Part shown: positions 61,877 through 64,000 of the stretch, in pieces | How positions within the stretch are numbered: the stretch's first letter is position 1 | Layout: every line of letters begins with the position of its first letter | Assembly (NCBI GenBank): GCA_039591075.1 | Contig: JBDHEI010000006.1 | Location: 1 to 64,000, forward strand | Reading direction: 5' to 3' | Source: JAOTVV01 sp039591075 | Lineage (GTDB): Bacteria; Gemmatimonadota; Gemmatimonadetes; Gemmatimonadales; GWC2-71-9 | DNA length: 64,000 nucleotides | The notes under the pieces: generated by a model | Databases searched by the model: none | Told to the model about the DNA's origin: nothing | The model's input: the letters and a program-made list of their open reading frames with translations, nothing else | Made by a program: the position numbers and the translations under genes

Positions 61877-62368
61877 GTGCCACGGATCCTCGTTCGACAA
61901 GGCGACATCACCTCGTACGCGGGCGACGCCATCGTGAACGCGGCCAATAACCATCTCCATCTGGGCGCTGGCGTCGCGGGGGCAATTCGCAGGGCCGGTG
62001 GGAGCGCCATTCAGGAGGAGTGTGACCGGCACGGACCGATTCGGGTCGGCGCCGCAGCGATCACCAGCGCAGGCGCCCTCGCCGCACGATGGGTGATTCA
62101 CGCAGCCGCCATGGGCGACGAACCCGTTTCCGAGCGCTCCATCCGGGAGAGCACGCTGGCGAGTCTGGATCTGGCCGCCCAGCACGGGGCGCGGCGCATT
62201 GCATTCCCGGTACTCGGCAGCGGGATCGGCGGGTTCGACTTTGTCCGGGCGGCAACCATCATGCGCGATGCCGTCATCGAATCGCCGGCCGCCGCCGCGC
62301 TGCAGGAGATCGTCTTCTACGGGTATGGGGACGAGGCCGCTGCCAAGTTGAGCCGCATCATGGGATAA
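61877..62368 (+). CDS. Macro domain (ADP-ribose-binding) protein
   Basis: The 163-residue product is a single macro domain: VRQGDITSYAGDAIVNAANNHLHLGAGVAGAIRRAGG (ADP-ribose loop 1) and FPVLGSGIGGFD (loop 2). Bacterial members remove ADP-ribose from protein or O-acetyl-ADP-ribose; the distal ones also process RNA phosphates. GTG 61877 follows CGGAG. Its stop overlaps the next frame. Confidence 0.9.
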   Translation: MPRILVRQGDITSYAGDAIVNAANNHLHLGAGVAGAIRRAGGSAIQEECDRHGPIRVGAAAITSAGALAARWVIHAAAMGDEPVSERSIRESTLASLDLAAQHGARRIAFPVLGSGIGGFDFVRAATIMRDAVIESPAAAALQEIVFYGYGDEAAAKLSRIMG

Positions 62369-64000
62369 CGACCCTGGTTCTGTTGGCCGCGCTGGCCGCG
62401 GCGCCCCAAGGATCGGATTCGGTTCACGCCCGGGCCGAAACGCTCCTGTCCGACGGCGAGCTGCGTCAGGCACGAGCCCTCCTCGAACGGCACCTCGCCT
62501 CCCACGGCTCCGACACGCGCGCGCTCCTGCTGTTGGGGCGCGTGTATCTCGATTGGCCGGTCGTGGGTCGCTGGCAGGCGCTGAGGCTCTTCCGCCATGC
62601 CGCCTCGCTCGCGCCCGACGATCCTGCACCCTGGTACTGGAAGATCAAAGTCGGACGCTATCTCGGCAGCGCCGACGGCGAGGCGCTGATGAAGAGCGGC
62701 ATCTTCGGCGTATTCGCGCGGCATGCCGACTATCGGGACGTGTGGGCTTTCTGGGAGGAGATCTATCACAGCCCCAGCGTGCTCCTCCGGGCTGCCGCGG
62801 TTCTCGCCCGGCACGCCGGTCACCCGATCGCTGACCTGCGACGGGCGCAACTGCTCACCGAGGCAGGCGAGTACGACGCCGCCGAGACGCTTGCGGCCGC
62901 GCTGATTTCAGGTGGCCGGACCGACGGGGGAGTGTGGGCCATCCGAGCCCAGGCTGCCCTCGAAGCTGGTGATACCACCGGCGGACTGGCGTTCTACCAA
63001 CAGGCGCTCCACCGCGCGGCGACCGATTCCCTGCAACTCCTGTGGCGGCAAGTGGCGCCCATCGCCTGGCCCGACGAGGACAGCTCCTATGCCCGCACCG
63101 CGCCCGCAGACCGAGAGGAATTCTTCAGGGCATTCTGGGCCCGCCGAGAGCCGGATCTCCTGACGGGGCCGAATGAGCGTGTCGCCGAACATTTCGAGCG
63201 CCTCCGCCATGCCCGGCGGCACTATCACCTTCGGCATCCGCAGTCGCGGTTCCACTACTCGCCGGAACGCCGCGCGCTCATGAGTTCGGAAAGTGGTCGC
63301 GTTCTCGAAGCACTCCTGGACTTTGGCATCATCGCGGGCATCGTGCCCGGCCGTTCCCGGTTCGAGAACGAGATCCAAGCCGCTGGCGTCGGCGTGGACA
63401 TTCGCGACGTCCCGGAGCCCGACTCCTTAACCCGCTATCGACGATACGGCTTCGACGGCCGCGGCCTGATCTACCTGCGGTACGGCGAGCCGCAACGCCG
63501 CATGGTGGACCACCAGGCGGAGGTCGAGGCTTGGGATTATGCCGTTGGTAGTTCCCTGGCTCGCTTGGTCTTCGCGCGCGTGTCGTCCGAATCCGGCGGC
63601 GACATGGTGTTTTATCCCACCAGCCGCGGGGAGCTGCACAACGTTGCCGTCATGCTCGAGCGAGATGCCACGTCGGTCGCGGCAAACCAAGACGTGCTCG
63701 CCTGGGCGGCGTTCTTCCGTGGCGCTCTCGAGGGCGAGCAGTCGGTGTACGTCGGGGTGATGGCCGACACTAGCGCCGCTGCCCTGTGGGACGACGAGTG
63801 GATTGAAGTCGGCAGGCAAGTGGGCACGGCGCCCCACGTCTTCACCCTCGCCCGCGGCGCCTACACCCTTGGGGTGGATACGCGCCACAATGAGAAACGT
63901 GGCCGCCTCCGTGCGACAATCGACGTTCCGACCTTCTGGCGTGGGACCCTCGCGCTCTCCAGCCTCCTCATCGGCGTCCCGGTCGACGACTCCGTCTTCG
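62365..64000 (+). CDS. TPR and GWxTD-domain protein, cut by window end
   Basis: The frame is open from about 62365 to the window end without a stop (545 codons). Residues 1-15 form a signal-like LVLLAALAAAPQGS, then TPR repeats (ARAETLLSDGELRQARALLERHL, DTRALLLLGRVYLDWPVVGRWQAL) and, at about 350-395, RRYGFDGRGLIYLRYGEPQRR, the GWxTD motif region. The start is uncertain: no ATG, GTG or good TTG lies at the right place, and ATA 62365 (overlapping the previous TAA) or TTG 62383 are possible. The remainder runs beyond 64000. Confidence 0.7.
   Translation, partial: MTTLVLLAALAAAPQGSDSVHARAETLLSDGELRQARALLERHLASHGSDTRALLLLGRVYLDWPVVGRWQALRLFRHAASLAPDDPAPWYWKIKVGRYLGSADGEALMKSGIFGVFARHADYRDVWAFWEEIYHSPSVLLRAAAVLARHAGHPIADLRRAQLLTEAGEYDAAETLAAALISGGRTDGGVWAIRAQAALEAGDTTGGLAFYQQALHRAATDSLQLLWRQVAPIAWPDEDSSYARTAPADREEFFRAFWARREPDLLTGPNERVAEHFERLRHARRHYHLRHPQSRFHYSPERRALMSSESGRVLEALLDFGIIAGIVPGRSRFENEIQAAGVGVDIRDVPEPDSLTRYRRYGFDGRGLIYLRYGEPQRRMVDHQAEVEAWDYAVGSSLARLVFARVSSESGGDMVFYPTSRGELHNVAVMLERDATSVAANQDVLAWAAFFRGALEGEQSVYVGVMADTSAAALWDDEWIEVGRQVGTAPHVFTLARGAYTLGVDTRHNEKRGRLRATIDVPTFWRGTLALSSLLIGVPVDDSVF

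Overview
The window is high-GC bacterial chromosome, dense in genes, with many small secreted or lipobox proteins. It carries a TolB-like beta-propeller, a GWxTD/TPR protein, a DUF2911 protein, a Ser/Thr kinase with a membrane-segment tail, an ECF sigma/anti-sigma pair and a conserved block holA - SPOR - mutS - tonB-like - cbs - queD - ddl - rhomboid - macro. I infer a member of Gemmatimonadota or a close relative, probably from soil or sediment. This rests on gene content only, since no rRNA is present.

Bases 1-11,100 are accessory DNA. Short, mostly unrelated plus-strand genes (VOC, methyltransferase, GDSL hydrolase, TolB-like, two DinB/VOC-type proteins, GDCCVxC zinc ribbon, PPOX, small membrane proteins) are interspersed with imperfect inverted repeats. 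These repeats have the form RYYYAAC ... GTTRRRY with pairing inner arms, as in integron attC sites. Two copies (2086-2226 and 5499-5639) are closely similar over 141 bp. A third complete site (6246-6407) has different arms, and several half-sites remain. No integrase is visible, so this looks like a decaying cassette array (CALIN-like), and several of its genes are broken.

Bases 11,600-20,700 hold a diheme cytochrome lipoprotein with a small exported partner, adk, and a run of small plus-strand genes (VOC, DUF1353, ClbS/DinB, DUF1801, DUF2911, DinB, DUF454).

Bases 20,965-28,145 look like an exopolysaccharide synthesis and export operon. It encodes a KaiC/RecA-like - receiver - degenerate GGDEF protein (the domain order known from BcsE), a TPR-beta-barrel protein (PgaA/BcsC type), a processive GT2 glycosyltransferase (PgaC type), a one-helix membrane peptide and a membrane-anchored NodB-like deacetylase with altered catalytic motifs. 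It is followed by rtcB and a NagB-PIG-L fusion of amino-sugar metabolism.

Bases 31,600-50,200 contain a frameshifted Ser/Thr kinase, an unidentified ~430-nt structured RNA with its own promoter and a strong UUCG terminator, a histone-H1-like protein, an Lrp regulator, lepB, a paired outer-membrane protein and lipoprotein, pruA, a haem-motif porin plus haem-motif lipoprotein, a cobalt/nickel ECF importer (cbiMQO) and tRNA-Phe.

Bases 50,200-64,000 are housekeeping genes: NUDIX, ECF sigma and anti-sigma, holA, SPOR, mutS, cystathionine beta-synthase, queD, ddl, rhomboid, macro domain, and a GWxTD/TPR gene cut by the window end.

At least five otherwise intact gene families are broken by a single stop or frameshift, both inside and outside the cassette array. 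Sequencing error is therefore a real alternative to decay.
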